Origin: CAYLHB01 sp041908795
GTDB taxonomy: Bacteria > Patescibacteriota > Minisyncoccia > Phycocordibacterales > UBA12088
Assembly: GCA_041908795.1 (NCBI GenBank)
Contig: JAYRER010000023.1
Span: forward strand, 1 to 45,932
Length of the DNA stretch: 45,932 nt
Direction of reading: 5' to 3'
Shown: in pieces, positions 28,002 to 36,846 of the stretch
How the letters are laid out: each line of letters opens with the position of its first letter
Numbering within the stretch: the stretch's first letter is position 1
The notes under the pieces: generated by a model
The model's database searches: none
The model's input: the letters and a program-made list of their open reading frames with translations, nothing else
What the model was told of the DNA's origin: nothing
Translations under genes and position numbers: made by a program

Positions 28002-28037
28002 GGCAATATTCTAGCACAAAGACTAGAAAGTGCCGGG
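27735..28037 (-). mobile_element. Hairpin element E3 with GIY-YIG gene
   Basis: Flanked by CCCGGCACTTTCC and TAGAAAGTGCCGGG, the terminal inverted repeats shared with E4-E6. Inserted in the 5' domain of 16S. Confidence 0.8.
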
Positions 28038-28152
28038 ACCATCGGGAATTATCTAACCTTTCGGCTAGTTATGCCCGAGACCGGGGTACGTACCTACGTG
28101 TTACTACCTCGTCTGCCGTGGGTCTAAACCCACTCGACTTGCATGCCTTATC

Positions 28153-28191
<39 letters not shown>

Positions 28192-28383
28192 AAACAATAA
28201 CCGTTACCGAGGTCTTACGACCCTTCCACGGCTGTTTAAGTTGAACTCAAACAATAGTTAAGGAATCATTTTTTGAACTGTGTCGGTAGCCTATTGCTAG
28301 GCGTCCGACACGGACGGAACAAAAGAGAACACAATCTTTTTTGTTCCATGTGTTTGCATGTATGAAGTTGTCAATGACCCATC

Positions 28384-28407
28384 AAAAACTGCCCCTTCTT
28401 GGCAGTG
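28384..28407 (-). promoter_or_regulatory. Terminator-like hairpin in 16S leader
   Basis: ACTGCC, 7-nt loop, GGCAGT, then TTTTT on the minus strand, starting about a dozen nt after the -10 box of the 16S promoter. It may be an attenuator or antitermination target. Confidence 0.6.
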
Positions 28408-28412
28408 GAACA

Positions 28413-28440
28413 AGTATACTTATCCCCAGCCCTCCGTCAA
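28413..28440 (-). promoter_or_regulatory. 16S rRNA promoter
   Basis: TTGACG, 16-nt spacer, TATACT. Same layout as the 23S and rplJ promoters. Divergent from the UMP kinase promoter. Confidence 0.8.
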
Positions 28441-28478
28441 GGGCACTTAAAGGGTACCGTGCGGTATAGTAAGGAGTA

Positions 28479-29171
28479 ATGAAGAAGACAGAAACCATCG
28501 TTATTTCAGTGGGTGGCTCGCTCATCGTTCCCAAAGAGCTTGATGTTGGATTCCTTAAGAAATTCAAACGTTTTGTGCTCGAAGAGGTTGCTCACGGGCG
28601 CCAATTCGCCATAATAACCGGTGGAGGTAAAACGGCGAGAAAATACCAGCAGGCTGCCGGGAAGGTCTCGAAACTTGCTCCTGATGACCTCGACTGGCTG
28701 GGACTCCACGCTACCCGTCTCAACGGCCATCTCCTACGCACCATATTCAGGGACATTGCCCATCCGGTAATGATTACGAACCCGGATGACGTGCTCGATG
28801 TCCCAAGGAGCGCAAAGCTTATCGTTGCCGCGGGGTATCGTCCTGGGGCGTCAACCGACTTGCGTGCAGTGCAGATAGCCGCACATCTACGCGCGGGAAA
28901 GGTCATTAACCTCTCAAACATAGACTACGCGTATACCAAAGACCCGAACAAATTCAAGGATGCGGAGAAGATAGTGACGGCCTCGTGGAGAGAGTTTCGC
29001 GCCCTCCTCCCTCCTAACTGGGATCCGGGCCTCAATGCCCCCTTCGACCCTGTTGCCGCGCGTGAAGCGGAACGGCTTGGCATTGAAGTCGCAATCATCA
29101 ATGGTGCAAAACTCGGTGAGGTGCGGAAGTACCTCGAGGGGAAGACGTTTGTGGGGACGGTGGTGCGGTAG
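28479..29171 (+). CDS. pyrH: Amino acid kinase family protein, probable UMP kinase
   Basis: 230 residues. ISVGGSLIVP (nucleotide/phosphate loop), TGGGKTARKYQ, HATRLNGHLLR, GYRPGASTDLRAV and NLSNIDYAYTKDP are like archaeal-type UMP kinases (UMP to UDP). TATAGT lies 8 nt before the ATG with AAGGAG between. Its 3' 156 nt are copied at 29857-30012. Confidence 0.85.
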   Translation: MKKTETIVISVGGSLIVPKELDVGFLKKFKRFVLEEVAHGRQFAIITGGGKTARKYQQAAGKVSKLAPDDLDWLGLHATRLNGHLLRTIFRDIAHPVMITNPDDVLDVPRSAKLIVAAGYRPGASTDLRAVQIAAHLRAGKVINLSNIDYAYTKDPNKFKDAEKIVTASWREFRALLPPNWDPGLNAPFDPVAAREAERLGIEVAIINGAKLGEVRKYLEGKTFVGTVVR

Positions 29172-29194
29172 GTGAGTACCAAATCGGCTGTGCA

Positions 29195-29479
29195 CTACAT
29201 CTTGAAAAGCTGTGCATGCGTACCGATAGTAACTAATGTCAACACAAGAACGCTGTCATCTACCTGATACACAAGCAGTATGTCGGGTGCGATGTGACAT
29301 TCGCGGAACAAACGCAAGTTGCCGGTAAGGTGGTGGTCTCGGAAACTCGCCGGTAACGTGTCGCCATTCGATAACGTTTGTATCGCTAACTTGAATTTTT
29401 CCGGCTTAAATCCTGGAAGTTCGCGGACCTTCTTTAATGACTTCTTGAAGCGTACGCTGTAATGAACCGTATACTTCAT
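29195..29479 (-). CDS. YafQ/RelE-family toxin
   Basis: 94 residues of the ParE/RelE superfamily, probable ribosome-dependent mRNA interferase: KKSLKKVRELPGF, DHHLTGNLRLFRECHIAPDILLVYQ, and LVTIGTHAQLF with the C-terminal His, as in YafQ. Starts 3 nt after its antitoxin stop. The pair lies between pyrH and a copy of the pyrH 3' end. Confidence 0.88.
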   Translation of the reverse strand: MKYTVHYSVRFKKSLKKVRELPGFKPEKFKLAIQTLSNGDTLPASFRDHHLTGNLRLFRECHIAPDILLVYQVDDSVLVLTLVTIGTHAQLFKM

Positions 29480-29482
29480 GGG

Positions 29483-29758
29483 TTACAATTCTAGGTCAGC
29501 AAACAACTTGTCCAGATTGTGGTACCCCTTGCCGGTTCGTTTTGCTTCCTCGGTTTCCTTCACCAGAGCCTGTTCTTGAGCAAGCGTAAAGCCGTTCTCG
29601 GTGCGCAAATCAATCGGAATACCCTGGCGATTTATCACATTCACAAGAAAGAGTTTCACCGCACTCGACATGTCGAGCCCCAGCGCTTCAAGCGTCTTCC
29701 GCGCCGCTCTCTTTGTCTTTGCATCAATACGTATTTGAATAGTATCTTGTGTGTTCAT
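29483..29758 (-). CDS. RelB/DinJ-family antitoxin
   Basis: 91 residues. N-terminal ribbon-helix-helix (IQIRIDAKTKRAARKTLEAL) followed by GLDMSSAVKLFL and a flexible toxin-binding tail. Expected to bind the toxin and repress its own promoter. First gene of the module. Confidence 0.9.
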   Translation of the reverse strand: MNTQDTIQIRIDAKTKRAARKTLEALGLDMSSAVKLFLVNVINRQGIPIDLRTENGFTLAQEQALVKETEEAKRTGKGYHNLDKLFADLEL

Positions 29759-29764
29759 GGACCA

Positions 29765-29792
29765 AGTCTACTCCGTGTAATGACATTGTCAA
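29765..29792 (-). promoter_or_regulatory. Toxin-antitoxin promoter
   Basis: TTGACA, 16-nt spacer, TAGACT, with only 6 nt to the ATG; transcription would start at or next to the start codon. Confidence 0.75.
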
Positions 29793-29856
29793 TACGCTCG
29801 TTGTCCTAGCTTCCATGTGTTCCCGTGAGACAGTAGTCCCCGATACGACCGTATAA

Positions 29857-30012
29857 CCTCCTCCCTCCTAACTAGGATCCGGGCCTCAATGCCCCCTTCG
29901 ACCCTGTTGCCGCGCGTGAAGCGGAACGGCTTGGCATTGAGGTCGCAATCATCAATGGCGTCAAGCTCGGTGAGGTGCGGAAGTACCTTGAGGGGAAGAC
30001 GTTTGTGGGGAC
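29857..30012 (+). pseudogene. Copy of the 3' end of pyrH
   Basis: 156 nt collinear with 29003-29158, no indels and only a few substitutions; one turns a Trp codon (TGG) into TAG. Direct repeat flanking the toxin-antitoxin module. Confidence 0.92.
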
Positions 30013-30070
30013 AAAGGTATACACTGGTAGTATACTGACACCTTAGGTGTTTCTTAGAGAGGAGAGGTCA

Positions 30071-30442
30071 GTGGCAGACAATTGTTTTAGAGAACTGGAG
30101 AGACGGTTTGGATACCCGATGGGCGAGTTTAAGCCTATTGCATCTTTGCATCGAGATGGTTTGCTCGTAGTATCCGTAAAGGATACATCATGTAACGAAA
30201 CGAACAACGTGATGCTCTTGTCGCTTCGACATGACAATCAAACAAAACAGGTGTGCGGCTTCTCAGTAGACGTACATTCAATAGCGCAGGACACCTCGAC
30301 CATCAGGCTCCTCGTCAAAGCAATGTGGTTTGACATCGTTCATCCGCACACGAAATCACCAAATCTGCTTAGACGATTGCAGATGTACGCAATCGCAGCA
30401 AAACTGCTTTTGCAGTATCCCATTACACGAACTGTCCTCTAA
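30071..30442 (+). CDS. Hypothetical protein, 123 aa
   Basis: Soluble-looking, no family recognised. GTG at 30071 is preceded by a GGAG stretch; GTG at 30047 is an alternative, with TATACT 10 nt before it. A terminator follows the stop. Lies directly downstream of the pyrH fragment. Confidence 0.55.
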   Translation: MADNCFRELERRFGYPMGEFKPIASLHRDGLLVVSVKDTSCNETNNVMLLSLRHDNQTKQVCGFSVDVHSIAQDTSTIRLLVKAMWFDIVHPHTKSPNLLRRLQMYAIAAKLLLQYPITRTVL

Positions 30443-30448
30443 CGGTTT

Positions 30449-30658
30449 CTAGCAACTGCGCGCAGCGATCCCTGCGCGCAGTTTCTTACCAAGTAGTGGC
30501 CGCACGTAAACTGGTACGTAGTACCTGTTCAACTGCTCAAACCATGCTCCTGCATCTACACAATATTTAATACACATCCGCAAAAGAGCGTGGTTGTTTT
30601 GCACACTCACAGCCGCGTTCACGAGGAAACTGAATAAGAAAGTGTTGAGCGAACGCAT
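30449..30658 (-). CDS. Weak ORF, 69 aa
   Basis: Open frame with a hydrophobic N-terminus (LNTFLFSFLVNAAVSV) that overlaps the terminator of the convergent gene. No homology recognised. Could be a chance frame in the gap before the kinase gene end. Confidence 0.2.
   Translation of the reverse strand: MRSLNTFLFSFLVNAAVSVQNNHALLRMCIKYCVDAGAWFEQLNRYYVPVYVRPLLGKKLRAGIAARSC
30454..30486 (+). terminator. Terminator after 30071-30442
   Basis: 12-bp stem AACTGCGCGCAG / CTGCGCGCAGTT with a 6-nt loop and TTTCTT tail. Confidence 0.7.
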
Positions 30659-30679
30659 CTTATTACACGTTTCCCTGCA

Positions 30680-31249
30680 TCATGAGGCTGTGGGAATTCC
30701 GAGTGTTCCCATAAGGGCATCCACTGCGTGCACAAGATCTTCCACAGTACCGTTGTTCATGAGAGTATGATCCGCCGCACGCATGACCGCCGCCTTTTGC
30801 ATGCCATGCGGGTCGGGGTCGTTCATTTCGAGCTCTTCGTGCCGTATGAATTCCTCGAATGAAATAAAATCACTTTCGGAGCCGCGTACGCGAATACGCT
30901 CGTAGCGCACGTGCACCTCTGCATCAACCGCAATGAGCGTCCCTCCGTAGTCATGGAGTGCTTCAACCTCCGCGAGCGCACGAAGCGAATCAACGACGAC
31001 ATGTGTCCATCCCTCCATGACCGCGCACTCATGGAATGTTCGCATGAGGTACGCATCCCCTTGCGCGCGGCGCAACTCATTTGCCTTCTGCCGCATACCC
31101 GCACGATCGATTTCTCGCCCCTCTTTGGTGAGCGCGTCCGTGAGGAGCGCGCGCGCCGAACAGTGCACGAAGCCGTAGCGGGCGGTGAGGTATTTCACCA
31201 CCGTCCCCTTGCCCGCTCCATCCGTTCCGGTCATACCAAGGAGCACCAT
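30680..31249 (-). CDS. P-loop nucleotide kinase (dephospho-CoA/adenylate kinase-like)
   Basis: 189 residues. Walker A GMTGTDGAGKGT at the N-terminus, YLMRTF, VVVDSLRALAEVEAL (Walker B-like), and an Arg-rich lid (RYERIRVRGSESD). Similar in outline to CoaE-type kinases but not clearly orthologous; substrate unknown. Starts 6 nt after the secF stop with TAGGAG before the ATG, so it is in the secDF operon. Confidence 0.7.
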   Translation of the reverse strand: MVLLGMTGTDGAGKGTVVKYLTARYGFVHCSARALLTDALTKEGREIDRAGMRQKANELRRAQGDAYLMRTFHECAVMEGWTHVVVDSLRALAEVEALHDYGGTLIAVDAEVHVRYERIRVRGSESDFISFEEFIRHEELEMNDPDPHGMQKAAVMRAADHTLMNNGTVEDLVHAVDALMGTLGIPTAS

Positions 31250-31255
31250 ACGCTC

Positions 31256-32182
31256 CTACAACTTCTGCTCTGCCATGGGTCGCCGACTCTGCCATCGCTC
31301 GTAGTACACAAGGAGCGGCGCGGCAAGGAAGAGTGAGCTATACGCGCCCGCAACCACGCCGATTGCGAGCGTGAACGTGAATGCGCGAGTGGGCTCACCG
31401 CCAAAAATAAAAATGGCAAGTACGGCAAGAAGTGTGGTGACGGAAGTGTAGAGCGAGCGCACCCACGTTTGAGAGAGGGAGCGCCCCACAATTTCGGAAA
31501 ACGACTCCTCAATACGCTTCTCTTCGTTCTCACGCAGGTTCTCACGCACACGATCAAATATAACAATGGTATCGTTCACGCTGTATCCGAGAATAGTGAG
31601 AAGTGCGGTCACAAAGAGTATATCGACCTCCGCACCAGCAACTACACCCAAAACCGCGAAAAATGCGGAGGGTACAAGGATGTCGTGCACAAGTGCAATA
31701 ATGACAATCATTCCGTACACCCACGATGACACGGGTTTTGAAACATGACGAAAGGCGAACGCCACATATAAAATGATGAGGAGAATCACGATGCCAATAG
31801 CAACGAGTGCTTTACGAGACAACTCTTCACCAATAACCGGTCCAATGGTGGTGTGCCGCTTCTCGATAAGCGGAGCAGTTGCATCAAGCGAAAGAGCGGC
31901 AAGCGCGCTATCGTGCCCTGCGGGAGAAAGTTCGCGCGCGCGAACGAGGTACCCCAGCTCCCCTATGGCACGCAGTGAAAACGACTCCACGGCGGCCTCG
32001 ACAAGAGCCTGTTCCACCGCACTTTTGTCCGGCCGCACGCCTTCGTACTCCACCTCGATGAGGGTGCCTCCCGTAAAGTCAATAGAAGGGCGCACCCCAA
32101 GAATGCCAATGAGTCCCGCACACACAACGAGGTAGATCCCTGAAGCAAAGAAAATATATTTACTGTAGCGCAGGAGGTTCAT
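31256..32182 (-). CDS. secF: Protein translocase subunit SecF
   Basis: 308 residues, six membrane segments with a periplasmic domain after the first. Visible: IDFTGGTLIEV, YSVNDTIVIFDRVREN and GGEPTRAFTFTLAIGV, all typical of SecF. With SecD it uses proton force to finish protein export. Its ATG overlaps the secD stop by 4 nt. Confidence 0.95.
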   Translation of the reverse strand: MNLLRYSKYIFFASGIYLVVCAGLIGILGVRPSIDFTGGTLIEVEYEGVRPDKSAVEQALVEAAVESFSLRAIGELGYLVRARELSPAGHDSALAALSLDATAPLIEKRHTTIGPVIGEELSRKALVAIGIVILLIILYVAFAFRHVSKPVSSWVYGMIVIIALVHDILVPSAFFAVLGVVAGAEVDILFVTALLTILGYSVNDTIVIFDRVRENLRENEEKRIEESFSEIVGRSLSQTWVRSLYTSVTTLLAVLAIFIFGGEPTRAFTFTLAIGVVAGAYSSLFLAAPLLVYYERWQSRRPMAEQKL

Positions 32183-33501
32183 ACGGTGGTGGTCTTTTGC
32201 GGTGGGATACGAAACAGCAATCTGGTGAGTGAGGATGACTCATGCGCTCCGAGGGAGAGCATGAGCACGCGAGTCACGGTAAGTGCACTAAACATTGAGA
32301 CACAGATACCTATCGCAAGCGTGAACGCGAAGCCCTGCACACTTGACGTGCCTATCCAATAGAGCACCGCGGCCGAGAGCAGTCCCGTGAGATTACCATC
32401 ACGAATAGGAAGCCATGCGCGGGCAAACCCTTCCGTGATGGCGTCTGTAAGCCCCTTCCCTGTACGGAGCTCATCACGCATGCGCTCAAAGATAAGAATG
32501 TTCGCGTCAACCGCCATACCGAGCGATAGAATAAACCCCGCGATGCCGGAGGCGGTCAGGGTGACCGGAATGAGCTGGTAGAGTGAGAGGTTCACGAGGA
32601 GGTAGAAAAGAAGCGCAAATGACGCAAAGAGCCCCGGCAAGCGGTACACGAGCACCAAAAACACCATAATGGCACCCATACCGATAGCACCGGCTATCGC
32701 ACCCTTTTTGAGCGTCTCCGCGCCAAGCGTCGCGCCTACGGTATTCGTTGAAGCGAGCACGACAGGCACCGGGAGCGCGCCTATATTGAGGTTGCGCACA
32801 AGCTCGCGCGCCTCCTCGGGAGTGAAGTTTCCACTGATGACTGCGGTCCCACCCTCAATTGGCTCTCGTATCACCGGCTCGGAGATACTCACTCCATCGA
32901 GAAATATCGCGAGCTGACGACCGACATGTTCTTTCGTAATGGTGCCGAAAAGCGCTTTCCCCTCGTCATTGAAATTGACGTGAACGGTCGGCTCGTTCGG
33001 TATGCCCTGACCTGTGCCGTTTGCAAACACAAGCGCGGCATCCGCCACAAAGCGACCGGTGAGTCCCGTCTCTGCGTAACGCTCTTCGGTTGCGGTTGCC
33101 ACTTCATTCGTCACGAGCTTAAACTCAAGCACAGGCGTTTTTCCAATCTGTGCCACCGCCTCTTCGATAGCATTCACGCCGGGAAGCTCTACGATGAGTC
33201 GCTCGGTCGAGGTGCCACCCGAGAGCGCGCTCGCCTTTTCCGTCTGAACCAATGGTTCGCCCACCCCAAACACATTCACCCGTCGTTCAATCACATCGCG
33301 CAGTGCCCGCATCGCTTCTGGGACATCCTCTTGTGGAAGCGTGCTCGTATCGGCTTCATAGATAAGCTGGGTGCCCCCTATAAGGTCGAGTCCGAAGTGG
33401 AACGGTCGTTGAGCGTCCTCGGCGTAATTCGATATAACGAACCAGCTGATAAGGCCCGCGAGTACCAATATCCAGAAAAGGCCTATCCTAGCTGAAAGCA
33501 T
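32179..33501 (-). CDS. secD: Protein translocase subunit SecD
   Basis: 440 residues: one N-terminal membrane segment, periplasmic domain (GLDLIGGTQLIYEAD, RVNVFGVGEP), then five segments with LSLGMAVDANILIFERMRDEL. The ATG at 33501 is chosen over 33534 because the membrane segment follows directly and a complete promoter lies just upstream. Confidence 0.95.
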   Translation of the reverse strand: MLSARIGLFWILVLAGLISWFVISNYAEDAQRPFHFGLDLIGGTQLIYEADTSTLPQEDVPEAMRALRDVIERRVNVFGVGEPLVQTEKASALSGGTSTERLIVELPGVNAIEEAVAQIGKTPVLEFKLVTNEVATATEERYAETGLTGRFVADAALVFANGTGQGIPNEPTVHVNFNDEGKALFGTITKEHVGRQLAIFLDGVSISEPVIREPIEGGTAVISGNFTPEEARELVRNLNIGALPVPVVLASTNTVGATLGAETLKKGAIAGAIGMGAIMVFLVLVYRLPGLFASFALLFYLLVNLSLYQLIPVTLTASGIAGFILSLGMAVDANILIFERMRDELRTGKGLTDAITEGFARAWLPIRDGNLTGLLSAAVLYWIGTSSVQGFAFTLAIGICVSMFSALTVTRVLMLSLGAHESSSLTRLLFRIPPQKTTTV

Positions 33502-33510
33502 GGTAGGAAA

Positions 33511-33538
33511 AGTATAGCTTTTTTTTATCACCATGCAA
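33511..33538 (-). promoter_or_regulatory. secD promoter
   Basis: TTGCAT, 16-nt spacer, TATACT, then 9 nt to the ATG. Confidence 0.65.
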
Positions 33539-33552
33539 CTTCCTCTGAAGTG

Positions 33553-34404
33553 CTAACGTGGTAGAACGTGCTCTTTTTGGCGTTTTTTGAGCATTGCGAG
33601 CGTGAGGAGATTTTCAAAAATTTTTACCACCGTAATGGGACCCAAGCCTCCGGGCACTGGTGAAAAAAGCGCGGCTCTCTTGGCACATGCTGTGTCGGCG
33701 TCACCCTTAAGCACTCCCTCCGCTTCACTGGTACCCGCATCAAGGACCAACGCACCCTCCTTGACCATATCGGGGGTAAGGAGTCCCGGTACGCCGGCGC
33801 CAAGGATAACGGCATCCGCCTCTCTTGCGAGCGACGCTACGTCGTCGCTATGCTTGTTTACGCTCGTGACAATGCCCCCTTGTTTTTTTGCCCAAATGGC
33901 CGCGGGCGCTCCTACAAGCCTTCCTTCCCCAACCACAAGCACCTTTCTCCCTGCGAGACGAAACCCATAGTGGTCCAGTATGGCCGCCATCGCACCCACC
34001 ACCGGGGGATGAAATGGGAGAGCCCCTTCGCGGTATGTATCGAATGCGGTATGCCCCAGCACATCAACATCATGGCTCAACGGAAATAGTTTGAGTATCG
34101 GCTCAAGCTCAAATGAAGAAGCGAGTGGAAGTTGGAGCACGATGCCATCGTACTCACGAGTAGTCTTCATAATCAGATCAAGCAAATCTTCGGTGGTTGC
34201 AAAAAGCCCAGGTCGCACGATTTCCACCTTCACGTTAAGATCCTTGGCTGTTTTTTGTTTATACTCAATGAATTTTTTCACCGCGAGATTTTCCTCGGTC
34301 ACGATAATGGCGAGCGAGAGCCGCCCCACTTCACTCATATGTTCCGCAAGCTCAGTGCGGACCTTGTCTGCAATTCCTCTCCCGTCTACAATAATACCCT
34401 CCAT
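33553..34404 (-). CDS. folD: Bifunctional methylenetetrahydrofolate dehydrogenase/cyclohydrolase
   Basis: 283 residues. Catalytic Lys in IEYKQKTAKDL, DGIVLQLPLAS, HDVDVLGH, and the NAD(P) loop KVLVVGEGRLVGAPAA; C-terminus FSPVPGGLGPITV is diagnostic. Interconverts methylene-, methenyl- and formyl-THF. Where the family has G-x-S in the nucleotide loop, here GRLVG replaces the usual GRSxxVG. No Shine-Dalgarno sequence is seen. Confidence 0.95.
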   Translation of the reverse strand: MEGIIVDGRGIADKVRTELAEHMSEVGRLSLAIIVTEENLAVKKFIEYKQKTAKDLNVKVEIVRPGLFATTEDLLDLIMKTTREYDGIVLQLPLASSFELEPILKLFPLSHDVDVLGHTAFDTYREGALPFHPPVVGAMAAILDHYGFRLAGRKVLVVGEGRLVGAPAAIWAKKQGGIVTSVNKHSDDVASLAREADAVILGAGVPGLLTPDMVKEGALVLDAGTSEAEGVLKGDADTACAKRAALFSPVPGGLGPITVVKIFENLLTLAMLKKRQKEHVLPR

Positions 34405-34473
34405 AGTAAGTACTCAATAGTAGCATCGTTTCGACAGCATAACCATCAAGGAAGTAGGACCTACCTCGTCACT

Positions 34474-35598
34474 TTATGTGAGATACGGTTCTTCCTCAGC
34501 TTTCGCTCGCTCTACGGTACGTCCGTAGCGACGCATTCCCATGAGAAGCCCCAATGCGAAGTACTCCGTCAGGAGATGCGAACCGCCGTATGACATGAGC
34601 GGCATTGTGGTGCCTGTAACAGGCAGAACCCCCACATTCATCCCGATATGAATGGAAGCATGTGCCATGAACCATGCAAGCACACCGAGCGCTGTGAGCG
34701 TCTCAAAATTTGTTGCACCGAAACGTGCAATAGAAAGCGTACGCCAAATAAGAATGCCGAAGAGTAACAATAGTACCAAGGTGCCGAGTACGCCCCACTC
34801 CTCAACGAATGCGGCAAATATGAAGTCAGTCTCAAACTCGGGAAGGAAATCAAGCTTCGATTGGCTCCCATACCCTATCCCCTTTCCAGTGAGTCCGCCT
34901 GAGCCGACCGCAATGACGGATTGGAGCGCGTTATACCCGGCGCCTTGGGTGTCCGCGAGTGGGTTGAGAAAAGTCATGATGCGCGTCTTTTGATACTCTT
35001 CGAACGCAGCAAACCAGAGCACTGATCCCGCAAGCCCCGCGACGAGAAAGACAAGTACCAGATGCTTTTTAGAGATCCCTGATACGAGCACCATGGAGAA
35101 CCATATTGCGGCTATAATCACCGCAGAACCAAAGTCAGGTTCAAGAAAGAGAAGCACAAAGAAAAGCAACATGTACGTACCGGAAACAAGGATATGACGA
35201 ATGTGTGCTATTTCCACATGTCGACGGGAGAAGTATTTGGCCAAAACGAGTACGAGCACGAACTGGGCAAGGTCTGCGGGTTGAAACGAGAGTATACCGA
35301 GGTCAAACCTGTTACGTGCACCTAACGTCATCTCACCAAAAAACAATACTAAAACCAACAGTGTGAGCACAAGCAGGTAGAGCGACACAAGCACGTTGGT
35401 ACGACGCAAGAATCGCACATCCAAGGAAGCAGGAAGTACCATTGCACAAAATGACATCACTATCCATACGAGTTGACGTTCAAAATACTGGCTTTCAGGA
35501 TTATGTGACTGCATCGTAATGAGCCCCGCGAGTGAAATGAGAAGTGAGGCACCCACGAGGAGCCAGTCAAGACGGGAAAGATAAGCACGCAACCCCAT
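34474..35598 (-). CDS. rodA: Rod-shape SEDS peptidoglycan glycosyltransferase RodA
   Basis: 374 residues, about ten membrane segments. SEDS motifs: LGARNRFDLGILSFQPADLAQF (the RWI...QPSE region, here QPADLAQ rather than QPSE), FLEPDFGSAVI, GSGGLTGKGIGYGSQ, FLPEFETDFIFA, and TGTTMPLMSYGGSHLL. Polymerises glycan strands with a class B PBP. Starts 1 nt after the upstream gene's stop. Confidence 0.92.
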   Translation of the reverse strand: MGLRAYLSRLDWLLVGASLLISLAGLITMQSHNPESQYFERQLVWIVMSFCAMVLPASLDVRFLRRTNVLVSLYLLVLTLLVLVLFFGEMTLGARNRFDLGILSFQPADLAQFVLVLVLAKYFSRRHVEIAHIRHILVSGTYMLLFFVLLFLEPDFGSAVIIAAIWFSMVLVSGISKKHLVLVFLVAGLAGSVLWFAAFEEYQKTRIMTFLNPLADTQGAGYNALQSVIAVGSGGLTGKGIGYGSQSKLDFLPEFETDFIFAAFVEEWGVLGTLVLLLLFGILIWRTLSIARFGATNFETLTALGVLAWFMAHASIHIGMNVGVLPVTGTTMPLMSYGGSHLLTEYFALGLLMGMRRYGRTVERAKAEEEPYLT

Positions 35599-35599
35599 G

Positions 35600-36397
35600 C
35601 TAGAGCGTCGGTGAAGGAATCACGATTGCATCCTCCTGTGCAGGAGGCGCACGTGGCACTAGTTCAATTCTCCCCACCTCACGAGGAAACGAACGAGGCC
35701 ATGTGAAAGTCACATTCGATCGTCCCCTTGAAAGCAGGAGCGGTACGATTGTCTCGCTCGCCGCCATGATGTTGTCGTCGGTATCAAATACGAGCGCTAC
35801 CACCTCTATGTTACGCACCTCAAAAAATTCTCGGTTAACCACGGACGCCGTAATACGTGGAAGGAAAGTCTCTTGTGTGAGTGTGGGTTGCTCTATATCA
35901 AGATCGATTGGGATGCGCAACGCGTACCAAACAGGCTCGTTTTCAAATTCTATAAAAGCTCGTGCTACGTACTCACCGGAGATGTCTATGCCACCCTCAA
36001 AAATGGGCACTACGGGATCTCCGTGAATAAATATACCACCTTCCCGCTCAGCAATGAGCGTGTTCGCCTCGTTGTAGAGTTTGAAACGGTATGCAACACG
36101 ATTCGTGTATGACTGTAGATTTGGGTTTTCCATATACGCGACAACACTCCAAAATCCGGGAGACACTTCGAGCGGCTGAACCCACTTGGTGAGAAGTCGC
36201 CTCGTCTCAGATATGCACCGCAGATCGCACACCCCACCACAATCTATCGCAAGTTCGTTCTGATTCATTTTTCCATCACCGCACGTAGGAGGCACATCGA
36301 GTAGCCACCACACAAATCCTCCTATCAGTAATACTACACACAGGAGTAACGCTCCGAGATACTCCACTTTTCTAGTTAACGACCATGAGACTAGCAT
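35600..36397 (-). CDS. Membrane-anchored envelope protein with CGDG...DCGG motif
   Basis: 265 residues. One N-terminal membrane segment (about residues 13-34), then CGDGKMNQNELAIDCGGVC, a calcium-loop-like Cys motif seen in many Parcubacteria proteins (from memory), then a beta-rich extracellular domain. Likely co-transcribed with rodA. TATACT sits 7 nt before the ATG. Function unknown. Confidence 0.7.
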   Translation of the reverse strand: MLVSWSLTRKVEYLGALLLCVVLLIGGFVWWLLDVPPTCGDGKMNQNELAIDCGGVCDLRCISETRRLLTKWVQPLEVSPGFWSVVAYMENPNLQSYTNRVAYRFKLYNEANTLIAEREGGIFIHGDPVVPIFEGGIDISGEYVARAFIEFENEPVWYALRIPIDLDIEQPTLTQETFLPRITASVVNREFFEVRNIEVVALVFDTDDNIMAASETIVPLLLSRGRSNVTFTWPRSFPREVGRIELVPRAPPAQEDAIVIPSPTL

Positions 36398-36411
36398 CGT
36401 AGTCAGTATAC

Positions 36412-36432
36412 AAAAAAAACCCCATCAGGGGG
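36412..36432 (-). terminator. Terminator of the 23S-5S transcript
   Basis: CCCC-TGAT-GGGG with T8 on the minus strand, about 75 nt after 5S. Confidence 0.7.
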
Positions 36433-36506
36433 AGGTGTGATAATTTCCACCAAAATACCGCACTACGGTCCATCTCTATACCGGACATGTATTGTTTCAA
36501 TGCTTT

Positions 36507-36615
<109 letters not shown>

Positions 36616-36643
36616 AAAATCTTGAAACATACTCAAATACTAT

Positions 36644-36846
36644 TCTTGAAGTCTTGGAAGTGGTGCCGGAAATCTACTTCCCGGCATCAAAAAGGGTGGC
36701 GGGGTGGGGATTAGGGGGGTTTGGCCCCACCCCGCCGTGATGCGTCAAACTTTCAGCTCACTTTTCAGCCATTTTCAGCCACAGTGGGAAACAGCTGGTG
36801 GCTATTGAGTCAGCCGCCTTGACGCACCACTTCCAAGACTTCAAGA
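36644..36846. repeat. 203-bp long palindromic element in 23S-5S spacer
   Basis: Perfect 23-bp inverted repeat at its ends (36644-36666 and 36824-36846), with a nested GC-rich hairpin (36698-36709 with 36725-36736) and a smaller GCCGG hairpin inside. Folds on itself in the precursor RNA. Confidence 0.85.
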
